The notes below the pieces were generated by a model that searched no databases, was not told the DNA's origin, and saw nothing but the letters and a program-made list of their open reading frames with translations. This document shows, piece by piece, positions 25,061-34,517 of a stretch of DNA of 64,000 nucleotides. Made by a program: the position numbers and the translations under genes. Source of the stretch: Clostridium thermarum (GTDB lineage: Bacteria; Bacillota; Clostridia; Clostridiales; Clostridiaceae); assembly GCF_006351925.1 (NCBI RefSeq), contig NZ_CP040924.1, forward strand, positions 986,501 to 1,050,500, written 5' to 3'. The stretch's first letter is position 1; each line of letters opens with the position of its first letter.

Positions 25061-26143
25061 ATGCTGTGTGCTTTAATAATGGCTGGTGGAAAAGGCGAAA
25101 GGTTCTGGCCTTTGTCTACAGATCAGAGGCCCAAGCAGTTTTTAAACCTGCTGGGTGAAAAAACTATGATTCAGATGACAGTGGATAGGTTGAAAAAGCT
25201 TATTCCTATTGAAAGGATATTTGTAGTTACCGGAGAGATATATAAGGACTTAGTCTTAGACCAGCTGCCGGACTTGCCAGAGCAGAATATTATAGTGGAG
25301 CCAGTGGGAAGGAATACAGCCCCCTGTATAACCCTGTCAGCTCTGTACATAAATGAGATCTATAAGGATGCTGTGATAGCAGTGCTGCCTTCTGATCATT
25401 TAATTAAAGATGATAAGACGTTTTTGGGTATTATTGAAAGGGCTGAGCATTTTGTCAATGGAAATCCTGAGGCCATTGTTACTATAGGAATTTCTCCGGA
25501 CAGGCCGGAAACCGGTTATGGCTATATCAGGTTTAATAAGGAATATGCTGAGGAAACTGAAAAAAGTGACGCAGCGGTTGATATGGAGTCCTTTAAGGTG
25601 CTTCCCGTAGAAGCCTTTGTAGAAAAGCCATCAAAGGCTGTGGCAGAGGCATATATTAAGGAAGGGAATTACCTGTGGAACGGAGGTATGTTTATCTGGA
25701 GTGTGGAGAACATACTAAACCTCACCAAGAGATATTTAAGTAACACCTATGACATACTGACAGCCATAGATACATCCTCAAGAGAAAATTTTATAAGGGA
25801 CTGTTTCCAAAAGTATCCCTTAGTTGACAATATCTCTGTGGACTATGGCATAATGGAAAAAGCCCAAAGTATATATGTGATTCCCGGTGACTTTGGCTGG
25901 GATGATGTGGGCAGCTGGTTTGCCGTAGAACGGCACAGCCCCAAGGACCCCCAGGGCAATGTACTGAAGGGTCAGGTTAAAGCTCTCGACTGTAAAGGTA
26001 ACCTGGTGGTGTCCAGCGGTAAGCCCATTGTCATGGCAGGGGTTGAAAATATGCTGGTGGTGGAAAGCGATGAAGTGATCTTTGTCTGTACCAAGAACCA
26101 AATTGACAGCTTAAGAGCTATAAAGAATGAAGTGCAGGATTAG
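25061..26143 (+). CDS. manC: Mannose-1-phosphate guanylyltransferase (second copy)
   Basis: 360 residues, sharing the start MLCALIMAGGKGERFWPLSTD and most blocks with the copy at 5602 (about three-quarters identical by eye). It has the G-x-G-x-R nucleotidyltransferase loop, LPSDHLIKDDK, ETGYGYIRF and VEKPSKAV, and lacks the isomerase domain. It supplies GDP-mannose. This copy is richer in G+C and has a 4-codon insert (about residue 165). It is flanked by terminators on both sides, so it is monocistronic. The two copies probably serve different polymers or represent a resident and an acquired gene. Confidence 0.94.
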   Translation: MLCALIMAGGKGERFWPLSTDQRPKQFLNLLGEKTMIQMTVDRLKKLIPIERIFVVTGEIYKDLVLDQLPDLPEQNIIVEPVGRNTAPCITLSALYINEIYKDAVIAVLPSDHLIKDDKTFLGIIERAEHFVNGNPEAIVTIGISPDRPETGYGYIRFNKEYAEETEKSDAAVDMESFKVLPVEAFVEKPSKAVAEAYIKEGNYLWNGGMFIWSVENILNLTKRYLSNTYDILTAIDTSSRENFIRDCFQKYPLVDNISVDYGIMEKAQSIYVIPGDFGWDDVGSWFAVERHSPKDPQGNVLKGQVKALDCKGNLVVSSGKPIVMAGVENMLVVESDEVIFVCTKNQIDSLRAIKNEVQD

Positions 26144-26166
26144 CAGACCCAATCCTGCATCTTTTT
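26133..26166 (+). terminator. Terminator overlapping the manC stop
   Basis: TGCAGGATT (26133-26141) and AATCCTGCA (26151-26159), followed by TCTTTTTT. The left arm includes the last codons and the first base of the TAG stop. Confidence 0.8.
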
Positions 26167-26256
26167 TATATCTAAAATAATATATTTTTTAGTTGTGGAA
26201 AGTTAAGATTTTGTATAATATTAATATAACTAATGAAAAGAAAGGTGGTTATAGCG

Positions 26257-28404
26257 TTGATAAGACCTAAAAGGACTGCTGCAATTATTACAATTTTGGC
26301 TTTGCTGACAATGGCGCCTAAGACAATGGGCTTTGACAGCGGCAACATGGTGCTGGCCTCAGACCAGGTTTATGTGGAAAGCTGCACCACCATAGAGTCC
26401 CCTGTTATTTTGGACAAGCTTCCGGAAAACCAGATTGTACATTATAGTACTGCTGCGCCCCTAAATTCCTACAAAGGGGCTGCTGGAGTTACTATCAGGA
26501 GTTATTCCACTGCCTATAAGGATACAGCAAAGCTTAAGGCAGTATACGACGAACTAATGAAAAACACCATAGGACCCGAGATTTCTTATCTGTCTTATAT
26601 TGATCTGATACCGGATTATCCCAGGGGGAGAGGCACTGCTGGCATGTGGTATGGTCAGTGGACAAGTACCAATAAGCTGTCCCCGGGGAGGAAAATTGAA
26701 ATCTTCGGCGTTGATGAAATATCCTTTGAAAGCCTGGCTTCAGTCCTGTCCCATGAATATGGACATCATTTTACCTATTATCATCTGCTGAACAAAGAAG
26801 GAAAGACCCCCAGCAGCTCCTCCAGCGGCTTCTACAAGTTAAGAAACCTTGGTTCCTATGGCCCCATCTCTTCCGGCTATCATGAATGGGAGCCGGGAGA
26901 AATAGCGGCGGAGGATTACAAACAGCTCTTTGGAAGCCCAACGGCCAAGGTAAGTTATCAGTTTTATGATGTGAGAGATAAGGTTGAAAGCAGGCAGGAG
27001 AATTATTATTATTCCAGCTCCATGTTTAATTTCTGGCCCCAGGAAAACTATTATCTGCCCCTGGCCTGGCAGGTAAGTGGTCTTTATTCATACTGGACAA
27101 ACCTCTCCGGAGTTAAGCCGGTAAATAAAGTACCGCCTTCTGCGCCGGTATTAACCTTATCAAAGGTGGAGAAAATAAATACTGTCTTTGGAACTAAGAC
27201 AAGCGCAACCCTATCCTGGACAAAGAGCGTGGATGATACCACTGAGGATATGGAATACACTGTAGTATATTTTGAAGATAATATGAATTATCCGGAAGCG
27301 CCAGGAATCTACGCACCTATAAGGACTACTACTGACTCCAGGGGCAGAGATGCTGTTATTGGAACTTACTCAAAAGGGAGCTGGTCCTACACCGATGCTG
27401 TTTTAAGTTCAAAGGTGACGGTGAGGGTTTATGCAAAGGATGAGGATGGAAATATTGTAGCTTCTAATGATTTAAAACTGGATCCGGCAAATTTAGTACC
27501 TGCTGTTACCAAGGACTATGTCAGAATCGCGGGGGACAATAGGTACAGCACCTCCCTGAAGCTGTCTCAGACAGGTTGGACAGGAACCTCTGATACTGTA
27601 ATATTGGCCACAGGGGCGAATTTTCCTGACGCCTTAAGTGCAGCACCCCTGGCAAAGAAGTACAATGCACCTATACTACTGACCGATGGGAAAAAACTTT
27701 CAGCGGACATAGAAAATGAGCTAAAGAGATTGTCTGTAAAAAATATCTTTGTCATAGGGGGCACGGGAGTAATCTCCAGCGATATTGTCATATATCTCAG
27801 GGAAAAGGGCTATACCGTAATAAGACTGGGAGGCCAGAACAGGTATGAGACTTCCATAGAGATTGCAAAACACCTGGGTAACTTCGATAAAATAGTAGTG
27901 GCTACAGGAAGTTCTTTCCCAGATGCCTTGTCCATAGCACCCTATGCAGCCAGCGAAGGCATGCCAATTTTGCTGACCACCACAGAAAAGCTGCCAGATT
28001 CCGTAGCAAAATTCATTGATTCCAGGAACATAAGCAAGACCTATGTCATTGGGGGAACAGGGGTTGTGTCAGATGCGGTTAAAAACTCCCTGCCCAATGC
28101 GGAAAGAATCTCCGGCAGCGACCGCTATGAGACAAACCATGCCGTATTACAGCGCTTTGATGGTGATTTCAGCTGCAGTTTATTATATGTGGCCACTGGT
28201 GATAACTTCCCGGATGCACTTTCCGGTTCTGCCCTGGCGGCATTGACCAAGTCACCCATAGTCTTAACCAACAGCAGCAAGATGCAGATGGCAAAGAGTT
28301 TCGTAAGCAGCAAGTTTGATAAGATATCAAAGGTTAACTTCATCGGTGGTGACGGAGTAATTTCCAGTGCTGATTTGCTTGAGATTATAACTAAGCAACA
28401 GTAA
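26257..28404 (+). CDS. CWB2 surface protein with HExxH metalloprotease-like domain
   Basis: 715 residues from TTG 26257, chosen because AAGGTGG ends 8 bases upstream; an in-frame ATG at 26233 lacks a ribosome site. Order: signal peptide (about 1-32); a protease-like domain with LSHEYGHHFTYYH (HExxH about 166-170) and EWEPGEIAAEDY about 50 residues later (a possible third zinc ligand); a fibronectin-III-like domain (about 290-420); then three CWB2 repeats (about 424-715) with the ATGANFPDALSAAPLA and IGGTGVIS blocks. CWB2 triplets bind an anionic wall polysaccharide. It is a likely surface protease. Confidence 0.85.
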   Translation: MIRPKRTAAIITILALLTMAPKTMGFDSGNMVLASDQVYVESCTTIESPVILDKLPENQIVHYSTAAPLNSYKGAAGVTIRSYSTAYKDTAKLKAVYDELMKNTIGPEISYLSYIDLIPDYPRGRGTAGMWYGQWTSTNKLSPGRKIEIFGVDEISFESLASVLSHEYGHHFTYYHLLNKEGKTPSSSSSGFYKLRNLGSYGPISSGYHEWEPGEIAAEDYKQLFGSPTAKVSYQFYDVRDKVESRQENYYYSSSMFNFWPQENYYLPLAWQVSGLYSYWTNLSGVKPVNKVPPSAPVLTLSKVEKINTVFGTKTSATLSWTKSVDDTTEDMEYTVVYFEDNMNYPEAPGIYAPIRTTTDSRGRDAVIGTYSKGSWSYTDAVLSSKVTVRVYAKDEDGNIVASNDLKLDPANLVPAVTKDYVRIAGDNRYSTSLKLSQTGWTGTSDTVILATGANFPDALSAAPLAKKYNAPILLTDGKKLSADIENELKRLSVKNIFVIGGTGVISSDIVIYLREKGYTVIRLGGQNRYETSIEIAKHLGNFDKIVVATGSSFPDALSIAPYAASEGMPILLTTTEKLPDSVAKFIDSRNISKTYVIGGTGVVSDAVKNSLPNAERISGSDRYETNHAVLQRFDGDFSCSLLYVATGDNFPDALSGSALAALTKSPIVLTNSSKMQMAKSFVSSKFDKISKVNFIGGDGVISSADLLEIITKQQ

Positions 28405-28478
28405 TAAATTATAGAGTTTAAAATACTTATTGTAGGTTAGATGAGATTGTGAATGGTGTACGAATGGAGGAATGAATA

Positions 28479-29783
28479 ATGAAAAGAAAAATTTCAATAT
28501 TATTATTTGCCTTACTTCTGATACAGCTGTTTACCATTGAAAGCCCAAGTGTCTATGCAGAGGCTGAAACTGAGACTAATACGGTAAAGATTGTTACAGC
28601 TTTTCCTGAAGATACTTATACTGAGGTTCCTGTAAGTACACCTGTATATTTTGAGTTTGACCGTGAGGTCAGTGCCGGTCCAGGAATTGCACAGGTAACT
28701 TTGAAAAATGGAAGTGGACAAACCATCCCCCTGGATTATTTAATAGAAGGTAAGGAAGCTGTTTTCTATCAAAGCAGTTCAAATTTACAGTATACAACTG
28801 CTTATACAATTAATATGCCAAAGGATGCAATAGTTGATTCTCAGGGAAATTTTTTAGAAGCAGACTATGCTGCTAAGTTTACAACAGATAAAGAATACAC
28901 AGTTCTTGGGGGTGCAGACCGTTATGAGACCAGCATAAAAATCTCACAAAAGGGCTGGCCGGATAATTCCGATTACGCAGTACTTGCAACGGGAGCTAAT
29001 TTTCCGGATGCCCTGAGTGCAGCACCACTGGCAGCAAAATATTCTGCTCCAATCCTGCTGGTTAAGTCTGCTGCCTTAGCCCCGGACCTAGAAGCAGAAC
29101 TTAATAGGCTGGGCGTTAAAAATGTATTCATCGTAGGGGGGATCGGTGCGGTTTCTCAACAGATTGAGAATACCCTGAAGGCTAAGGGCATAGGCGTTAA
29201 AAGATTAAGCGGTAAAGATAGATATGAGACTTCCATAGCTATTGCCAGGGAGTTGGATGTAAACAGTGATACAACTGTATTTTTAACTACCGGAGCTAAC
29301 TTCCCGGATGCCTTGTCTATAGCTCCAATTGCAGCGGCAAAACAGATGCCGATTATTTTGACAGAAAAGACAAAGCTTCCTGATGCAGCAAAGCAGTTCT
29401 TTGCAGAAACTAAGATCAGTAAGGTATATACAATTGGCGGTTACGGTGCAGTAGCCCTTGCCCCCGGACAATTGACAACCACTTGGGAGAAGAGAATTGA
29501 GGGAGCCAACAGATATGAAACAAACCTGAATGTATTGGCAGAGTTTGCTGATGAGTTGAGCTTTACCTATACCTTCTTTGCCACTGGCCAGAACTTCCCG
29601 GATGGCCTGGCAGGATCAGCTTTGGCTGGCCTAGCCATTGCACCGGTAATCCTGGCAGAGCCTAATATGCCTCAGAATGTAGTAGATGAATTAAGATATG
29701 TTAAGGAATATATGAACCATAAGTTCCTGCTGGGTGGAGACAGTGTGGTGCCGAGAAAAACTGTAGAAAAAATTACTAAATAA
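28479..29783 (+). CDS. CWB2 surface protein with Ig-like N-domain
   Basis: 434 residues: a signal peptide (1-27, cleavage near VYAEA), one Ig-like domain of the SbsA/Big_5 type (about 38-135; AFPEDTYTEVPVSTPVYFEFD, LEADYAAKFTTDKEY), then three CWB2 repeats (about 140-434) with LATGANFPDALSAAPLAAKY, TTGANFPDALSIAPIAAAK and ATGQNFPDGLAGSALAGL. It attaches non-covalently to the wall polymer. RBS GGAGGAATG is close upstream. It follows the protease-like CWB2 gene by 74 bases with no terminator, so cotranscription is likely. No catalytic motif; structural or adhesive role inferred. Confidence 0.88.
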   Translation: MKRKISILLFALLLIQLFTIESPSVYAEAETETNTVKIVTAFPEDTYTEVPVSTPVYFEFDREVSAGPGIAQVTLKNGSGQTIPLDYLIEGKEAVFYQSSSNLQYTTAYTINMPKDAIVDSQGNFLEADYAAKFTTDKEYTVLGGADRYETSIKISQKGWPDNSDYAVLATGANFPDALSAAPLAAKYSAPILLVKSAALAPDLEAELNRLGVKNVFIVGGIGAVSQQIENTLKAKGIGVKRLSGKDRYETSIAIARELDVNSDTTVFLTTGANFPDALSIAPIAAAKQMPIILTEKTKLPDAAKQFFAETKISKVYTIGGYGAVALAPGQLTTTWEKRIEGANRYETNLNVLAEFADELSFTYTFFATGQNFPDGLAGSALAGLAIAPVILAEPNMPQNVVDELRYVKEYMNHKFLLGGDSVVPRKTVEKITK

Positions 29784-29789
29784 TTTTTC

Positions 29790-29862
29790 CTAATGAGTAA
29801 TGATGAATGAGTAATGAGTAATTAAGGTGGAAATTCAGTCTGTGGGCTGAATTTCTTTCTTT
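29790..29862. repeat. Dispersed intergenic repeat, copy A (with terminator)
   Basis: Iterations of AATGAGTAATGA lead to GAGTAATTAAGGTGG (about 29817-29830), and then AAATTCAG/CTGAATTT (29831-29854) forms a hairpin followed by T-rich sequence. The GTAATTAAGGTGG block recurs at 50577-50589, and a variant at 60487-60500. The element begins right after the stop codon of the CWB2 gene and serves as its terminator. Confidence 0.6.
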
Positions 29863-29910
29863 TTTATGTATCTTTACTGAATAAGGAGCGTAGCTATTTA
29901 GCCTATAGCA

Positions 29911-29940
29911 TTGGACAAATAAATCTGTTTACAGTATAAT
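29911..29940 (+). promoter_or_regulatory. Promoter of the aminotransferase operon
   Basis: TTGGAC (29911-29916), 18 bases, TATAAT (29935-29940), 71 bases before the ATG of the DegT-family gene. Confidence 0.6.
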
Positions 29941-30011
29941 ATTTACGTCAATAATAGCTGATGATGGCAATGTAAAAGTTACTACATCAGATTTCTTAAG
30001 GAGATGTTAAT

Positions 30012-31115
30012 ATGAAGGTTGATCTGCTGGATTTGACTACACAGTATCATATGTTGCAGGATGAAATTGACAAGGCCATTAAAGAGGTTTTAGAAGCCGG
30101 TCATTTTATTATGGGACCAAATGTCAGGAAGTTAGAAGAAGAAATTGCACAGTTTTCAGGGGTTAAGCATGCCATTGCGGTTGCTAACGGAACCGATGCC
30201 CTGATGCTGACCTTAAAAGCCTTGGACATAAAGGAAGGGGATGAAGTTATCACGACGCCCTTTACATTTTTTGCTTCTGCAGAAACTACCTCAGTGGTTG
30301 GGGCTACACCGGTGTTTGCTGATATAGATGAAAAGACTTTAAACATTGACCCCGAAAGTATAGAAAAAGTTATCACAGAAAAGACCAAGGCTATAATACC
30401 TGTACATATATTTGGACAAATGGCTGATATGGACCCAATTATGGCCATTGCAAAAAAGCATAATTTATATGTTATAGAGGATTCAGCTCAGGCCATAGGC
30501 GCTGAGTATAAGGGTAAGAGAGCAGGCTCCATAGGTATAGCCGGAACCTATTCCTTCTTCCCGACTAAAAACCTGGGCTGCTACGGTGACGGCGGCATGA
30601 TTGTCACCAATGATGATGAGCTGGCTGCAAAGCTGAGACTACTGAGGGCTCACGGCAGCAATAAGAAATACCATCACTCCATCATAGGTCATAACAGCAG
30701 ACTGGATGAAATTCAGGCAGCCATATTAAGAGTGAAGTTGAAATATCTGGATAAGTGGACAGAGCTTAGAAGAAAAAACGCCCACTATTATAACAGCCTG
30801 CTGCAGGGGCTGGAGGTCATCACCCCCTATGAGGCTCCGGAGTGCAAGCATGTATTCCATCAATATGTAATAAGAGTAAAGGACAGAAATGGCCTTGAAA
30901 AATACCTGAATGAAAATGGAGTATCTACAGCAGTGTACTATCCTTTGGCGGTACACCTTCAGGAGGTATATAAAGACCTTGGCTATAAGGCTGGAGATTT
31001 GCCGGTTTCAGAAAAGGCTTGTGAGATGAGCCTTGCCCTGCCCATGTTCCCGGAACTGACAGAGGAACAACAGCAGTATGTAACAGATAGGATTAAGGAG
31101 TACCTCTCAAAATAA
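30012..31115 (+). CDS. WbpE-like sugar 3-aminotransferase (DegT/DnrJ family)
   Basis: 367 residues of the PLP-dependent DegT/DnrJ/EryC1/StrS family. It has the N-terminal block DLTTQYHMLQDEIDKAI and EAGHFIMGPNVRKLEEE, ANGTDALMLTLKAL (phosphate contact), EDSAQAIGAEYKG, and the Schiff-base lysine in FFPTKNLGCYGDGG (Lys about 186). The closest style is WbpE/PerA-like enzymes that aminate a 3-keto UDP-GlcNAcA derivative. WbpA- and WbpB-like genes lie 2-4.5 kb downstream, supporting that step. RBS AAGGAG. The product sugar is inferred, not proven. Confidence 0.85.
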   Translation: MKVDLLDLTTQYHMLQDEIDKAIKEVLEAGHFIMGPNVRKLEEEIAQFSGVKHAIAVANGTDALMLTLKALDIKEGDEVITTPFTFFASAETTSVVGATPVFADIDEKTLNIDPESIEKVITEKTKAIIPVHIFGQMADMDPIMAIAKKHNLYVIEDSAQAIGAEYKGKRAGSIGIAGTYSFFPTKNLGCYGDGGMIVTNDDELAAKLRLLRAHGSNKKYHHSIIGHNSRLDEIQAAILRVKLKYLDKWTELRRKNAHYYNSLLQGLEVITPYEAPECKHVFHQYVIRVKDRNGLEKYLNENGVSTAVYYPLAVHLQEVYKDLGYKAGDLPVSEKACEMSLALPMFPELTEEQQQYVTDRIKEYLSK

Positions 31116-31141
31116 AGATATAGATTAGAGGGAATTAAGTT

Positions 31142-32986
31142 ATGAGAAAAATTAGTAGATTTGTTTATAGTGATGCTGTTCTTATTGTATTATCACTATT
31201 CGGTTCATTTTTGCTGCGCTTTGACTTTGGTATTGACCGGGATTACCATGGATATTTACACCTTATAGTTTGGTCCATACTGCCTGTAATAATATTTACC
31301 ATAATCTTTAATAAGATTTTTAACTTATATAACAGTATCTGGAGGTATGCTTCCATAGAGGAACTGCTCTCTGTTATATACTCCACTACTGCCAGCAATA
31401 TAGGTTTTATAGTTTATAATTATTTTGTAAACTATAAACTGCTGAAGGCAAGTTATTACAGGTTTCCTTTTTCTGTGCATATAATTTTCTGGCTGTTAAG
31501 TATAGCCCTCCTGGGAGGAAGCAGGTTTTTGTACCGCATCTTTCTCAACAGGGATAGGAGAATAGCCAAAGACGGAAAGAGAAAGCTCCTCATCATCGGA
31601 GCAGGAGATGCGGCAGTAATGCTCATCAAGGAAATTCTCAGCCACAAGGAACTGAACTATCAAATAGCAGGCTTAATTGATGATGATGTAAATAAGCTTA
31701 ACAAGACCATCAGCGGAGTTAAGGTTCTGGGCAACAGGGAGGACATAGAAAATATATGCAGAAAATATAAGATTGAAGATATCATTGTGGCAATACCTTC
31801 TGCAGATCAGAAGACAAAGAAGGACATCTATAACAGGTGTAAAAATACAAAGTGCAAGCTGAAGACCCTGCCGGGCATCTATGAACTCATAGACAATAAG
31901 GTCAACATCAGAGAGTTAAGAGATGTGAATATAGAGGACTTATTGGGCCGGGAAGAGGTCAGGCTAAATAACGAGGTAATTAAAAAGTATGTGGAAAATT
32001 CCGTTGTCCTGGTAACCGGCGGCGGTGGGTCCATAGGTTCGGAGCTGTGCAGGCAGCTGGTGCAGTTTAAGCCTGAAAAGCTCTTGATACTGGATATCTA
32101 TGAAAACGGCGCCTACAACCTGCAGATGGAACTTATGTATAAGTACCCAAAGATGAAAATAGAAGTGCTCATAGCCTCCATAAGAGAGAGGGAGAGACTG
32201 GAAGCTATTTTTCAGCAGTATAGGCCTTCTGTAGTCTTTCATGCAGCGGCCCACAAGCATGTGCCCTTAATGGAGGATAATCCGTCGGAAGCTGTAAAAA
32301 ATAATATTATCGGTACCTATAATCTGTTAAAGTGCTGTGACAGGTATAGGGTGAAGAAATTTGTTCAGATAAGTACTGATAAGGCAGTAAACCCCACAAA
32401 TATCATGGGGGCCACCAAGAGATTCTGTGAAATAATGGTGCAGGCCTTTGACAAGGTCAGTGGCACCGAATACGTTGCAGTGAGGTTTGGCAACGTGCTG
32501 GGCAGTAACGGCAGCGTTATTCCGCTGTTTAAGGAGCAAATTGCCAGAGGTGGTCCGGTTACCGTAACCCATCCTGAGATTAACAGGTTCTTCATGACCA
32601 TACCGGAGGCGGCCCAGCTGGTTATCCAGGCCGGAGCCATGGCCCGGGGGGGAGAGATTTTCGTCTTGGATATGGGGCAGCCGGTTAAAATTGCAGATCT
32701 GGCTCGGGACCTCATCATCCTGTCCGGCCTTAAGCCCGATGAAGATATAAAGATAGAGTATACAGGGCTGAGAAAGGGCGAAAAGCTCTATGAGGAACTG
32801 CTTATGAGTGAAGTGGCCCTCACCAGCACAGAGCACGAAAAAATCTTCGTAGAAAAGCCCATGGAGTACAGTATGAATTACATCGAAAGCTCCATAGAGG
32901 AATTCAGCCAGGTAGTTAAAGGCAGTAAGGAAGACATCTTTAAGCTTATGGAAGCCAAAGTCCCAACCTACAAGAGAAAGAATTAA
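31142..32986 (+). CDS. PglF/WbpM/CapD-like membrane UDP-sugar dehydratase
   Basis: 614 residues: four membrane helices in the first 130, a CoA-binding-like Rossmann domain (IIGAGDAAVMLIKEI, about 150-260), then the extended SDR domain with VTGGGGSIGSEL (NAD loop, about 290), AAHKHVPLMEDNP and STDKAVNPTNIMGATKR (catalytic region). Such enzymes make UDP-4-keto-6-deoxy-HexNAc from UDP-GlcNAc at the inner membrane, the entry to bacillosamine, AAT-Gal or FucNAc-type sugars. It follows the aminotransferase by 26 bases in the same operon. A second aminotransferase (44.4 kb) is the likely next step. Confidence 0.9.
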   Translation: MRKISRFVYSDAVLIVLSLFGSFLLRFDFGIDRDYHGYLHLIVWSILPVIIFTIIFNKIFNLYNSIWRYASIEELLSVIYSTTASNIGFIVYNYFVNYKLLKASYYRFPFSVHIIFWLLSIALLGGSRFLYRIFLNRDRRIAKDGKRKLLIIGAGDAAVMLIKEILSHKELNYQIAGLIDDDVNKLNKTISGVKVLGNREDIENICRKYKIEDIIVAIPSADQKTKKDIYNRCKNTKCKLKTLPGIYELIDNKVNIRELRDVNIEDLLGREEVRLNNEVIKKYVENSVVLVTGGGGSIGSELCRQLVQFKPEKLLILDIYENGAYNLQMELMYKYPKMKIEVLIASIRERERLEAIFQQYRPSVVFHAAAHKHVPLMEDNPSEAVKNNIIGTYNLLKCCDRYRVKKFVQISTDKAVNPTNIMGATKRFCEIMVQAFDKVSGTEYVAVRFGNVLGSNGSVIPLFKEQIARGGPVTVTHPEINRFFMTIPEAAQLVIQAGAMARGGEIFVLDMGQPVKIADLARDLIILSGLKPDEDIKIEYTGLRKGEKLYEELLMSEVALTSTEHEKIFVEKPMEYSMNYIESSIEEFSQVVKGSKEDIFKLMEAKVPTYKRKN

Positions 32987-32989
32987 AAA

Positions 32990-33045
32990 TGGGATCCTTC
33001 TGCGTCCTCCGTGGATTCAGTGTCTTCCGTGATTAATTTTTGCCA
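32990..33045. repeat. Short degenerate tandem repeat between operons
   Basis: CTTCTGCGTCCTCCGTGGATT followed by CAGTGTCTTCCGTGATTA: two imperfect units of the TCnTCCGTG type. Motifs like this occur as dispersed intergenic repeats in unrelated bacteria. It lies between the dehydratase stop and the next promoter; no other copy was seen in the window. Confidence 0.3.
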
Positions 33046-33070
33046 TATGTCAAATCAGCAACAAAAAGGT

Positions 33071-33099
33071 TTGACGTCGTATAAAAGTAGAGGTACAAT
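33071..33099 (+). promoter_or_regulatory. Promoter of the dehydrogenase gene
   Basis: TTGACG (33071-33076), 17 bases, TACAAT (33094-33099), 38 bases before the ATG at 33137. It starts a new transcript covering the long glycosyltransferase operon. Confidence 0.7.
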
Positions 33100-33136
33100 T
33101 TAACTGTTTGTGAGTTATTAATTAGGAGGTACAATC

Positions 33137-34450
33137 ATGTCCGCTAAAGAAATACTTTTGGATAAGATAAAGAGAAAAACAGCAACCATAGGTGTTGTAG
33201 GTTTAGGCTATGTTGGTTTACCCTTGGCAGTGGAAAAGGCTAAGGCCGGTTACAGGGTAATTGGATTTGATGTTCAGGATAAAAAGGTTCAAATGGTCAA
33301 TGAAGGCCATAATTATATAGGTGATGTTGTGGACGCTGAGCTTGCAGAGCTGGTTAAGGAAGGCAGACTGAGAGCTACAACAGATTTCTCTTTTGTTAAG
33401 GATGTAGATGCGGTTGCTATAGCTGTACCCACTCCTCTGGATAAATTTAAACAGCCGGATGTATCTTATGTGGTGAATTCAACAAAGAGTATAGCAAAGT
33501 ATATACATAAAGGCATGCTGGTAGTACTGGAAAGTACCACCTATCCGGGAACTACAGAGGAAATAGTAAAGCCTATCTTGGAAGAGTCCGGCTTAAAGTG
33601 CGGAGAAGACTTCTTCCTGGCCTTCTCACCGGAAAGAGTGGACCCAGGTAATAAGCAGTTTAAAACTAAGAATACTCCAAAGATTGTAGGCGGTATTACA
33701 CCGGATTGTACAGAGGTTGCTGCTGCCATGTATGAAAATGTGCTGGAAGGTACCATTCACAGGGTATCCTCACCGGCAGTGGCTGAGATGGAGAAGATCT
33801 TGGAGAATACCTTCAGACATATCAACATTGGTCTTGTAAATGAAATGGCTATTCTCTGTAAGAGAATGGGTATAGACATCTGGGAAGTTATTGATGCTGC
33901 TAAGACAAAGCCCTATGGCTATATGGCCTTTTATCCGGGCCCGGGACTTGGCGGCCATTGTATACCACTGGATCCCTTCTACCTGACCTATAAGGCCAGA
34001 GAATATGACTATCATACAAGGCTCATAGAAACAGCAGGGGAAATCAATGATTTCATGCCTGAGTTCGTGGTGGATAATGCAATGAAGCTCCTGAACGTGG
34101 AAAAGAAAGCCCTGAACGGAGCAAAGGTGCTATTATTAGGTGTAGCCTATAAAAAGGATATAGATGACTATAGAGAATCTCCAGCCCTGAAGGTTATTGA
34201 GCACCTGGAAGCAGGAGGGGCAGAGGTTATAATAAACGATCCTTATATTCCAAAGTTCAGGCACGGCGGTAAGGAATATTTCTCTGTGCCTTGGGAAGAG
34301 GCTATTGCTGATGCTGATATGGTAATTATAACCACCGACCATAGCGATTATAATTATGAAGCAATAGTGGAAAGAGCAAAAATTGTATATGATACAAGAA
34401 ATGCCACAAAGGAAGTTAAAACTAACAGAAAAAAAATTCATAAGTTATAA
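33137..34450 (+). CDS. UDP-HexNAc 6-dehydrogenase (WbpA-like)
   Basis: 437 residues of the nucleotide-sugar dehydrogenase family: VVGLGYVGLPLAVEKAK (NAD loop, about 20-36), LESTTYPGTTEEI, AFSPERVDPGNK, and the catalytic cysteine in GPGLGGHCIPLDPFY (Cys about 275). It should oxidise UDP-GlcNAc (or UDP-ManNAc) to the uronic acid using NAD+. With the neighbouring Gfo/Idh oxidoreductase, the 30.0-kb aminotransferase and the 42.1-kb 2-epimerase, it forms a WbpA-B-E-I-like set for a 3-amino-uronic acid sugar. RBS GGAGG. Confidence 0.92.
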   Translation: MSAKEILLDKIKRKTATIGVVGLGYVGLPLAVEKAKAGYRVIGFDVQDKKVQMVNEGHNYIGDVVDAELAELVKEGRLRATTDFSFVKDVDAVAIAVPTPLDKFKQPDVSYVVNSTKSIAKYIHKGMLVVLESTTYPGTTEEIVKPILEESGLKCGEDFFLAFSPERVDPGNKQFKTKNTPKIVGGITPDCTEVAAAMYENVLEGTIHRVSSPAVAEMEKILENTFRHINIGLVNEMAILCKRMGIDIWEVIDAAKTKPYGYMAFYPGPGLGGHCIPLDPFYLTYKAREYDYHTRLIETAGEINDFMPEFVVDNAMKLLNVEKKALNGAKVLLLGVAYKKDIDDYRESPALKVIEHLEAGGAEVIINDPYIPKFRHGGKEYFSVPWEEAIADADMVIITTDHSDYNYEAIVERAKIVYDTRNATKEVKTNRKKIHKL

Positions 34451-34517
34451 GGGAGTTAGGCATACATGTGAATGTATGCCTAATTGCTAGTATTTGTTTG
34501 AGGAAGGTGTTGTACTG

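Noticed and set aside
32327..32836. 169-codon minus-strand frame inside the dehydratase gene
   Set aside because: It lies within a well-supported conserved gene, with no ribosome site and no recognisable domain.
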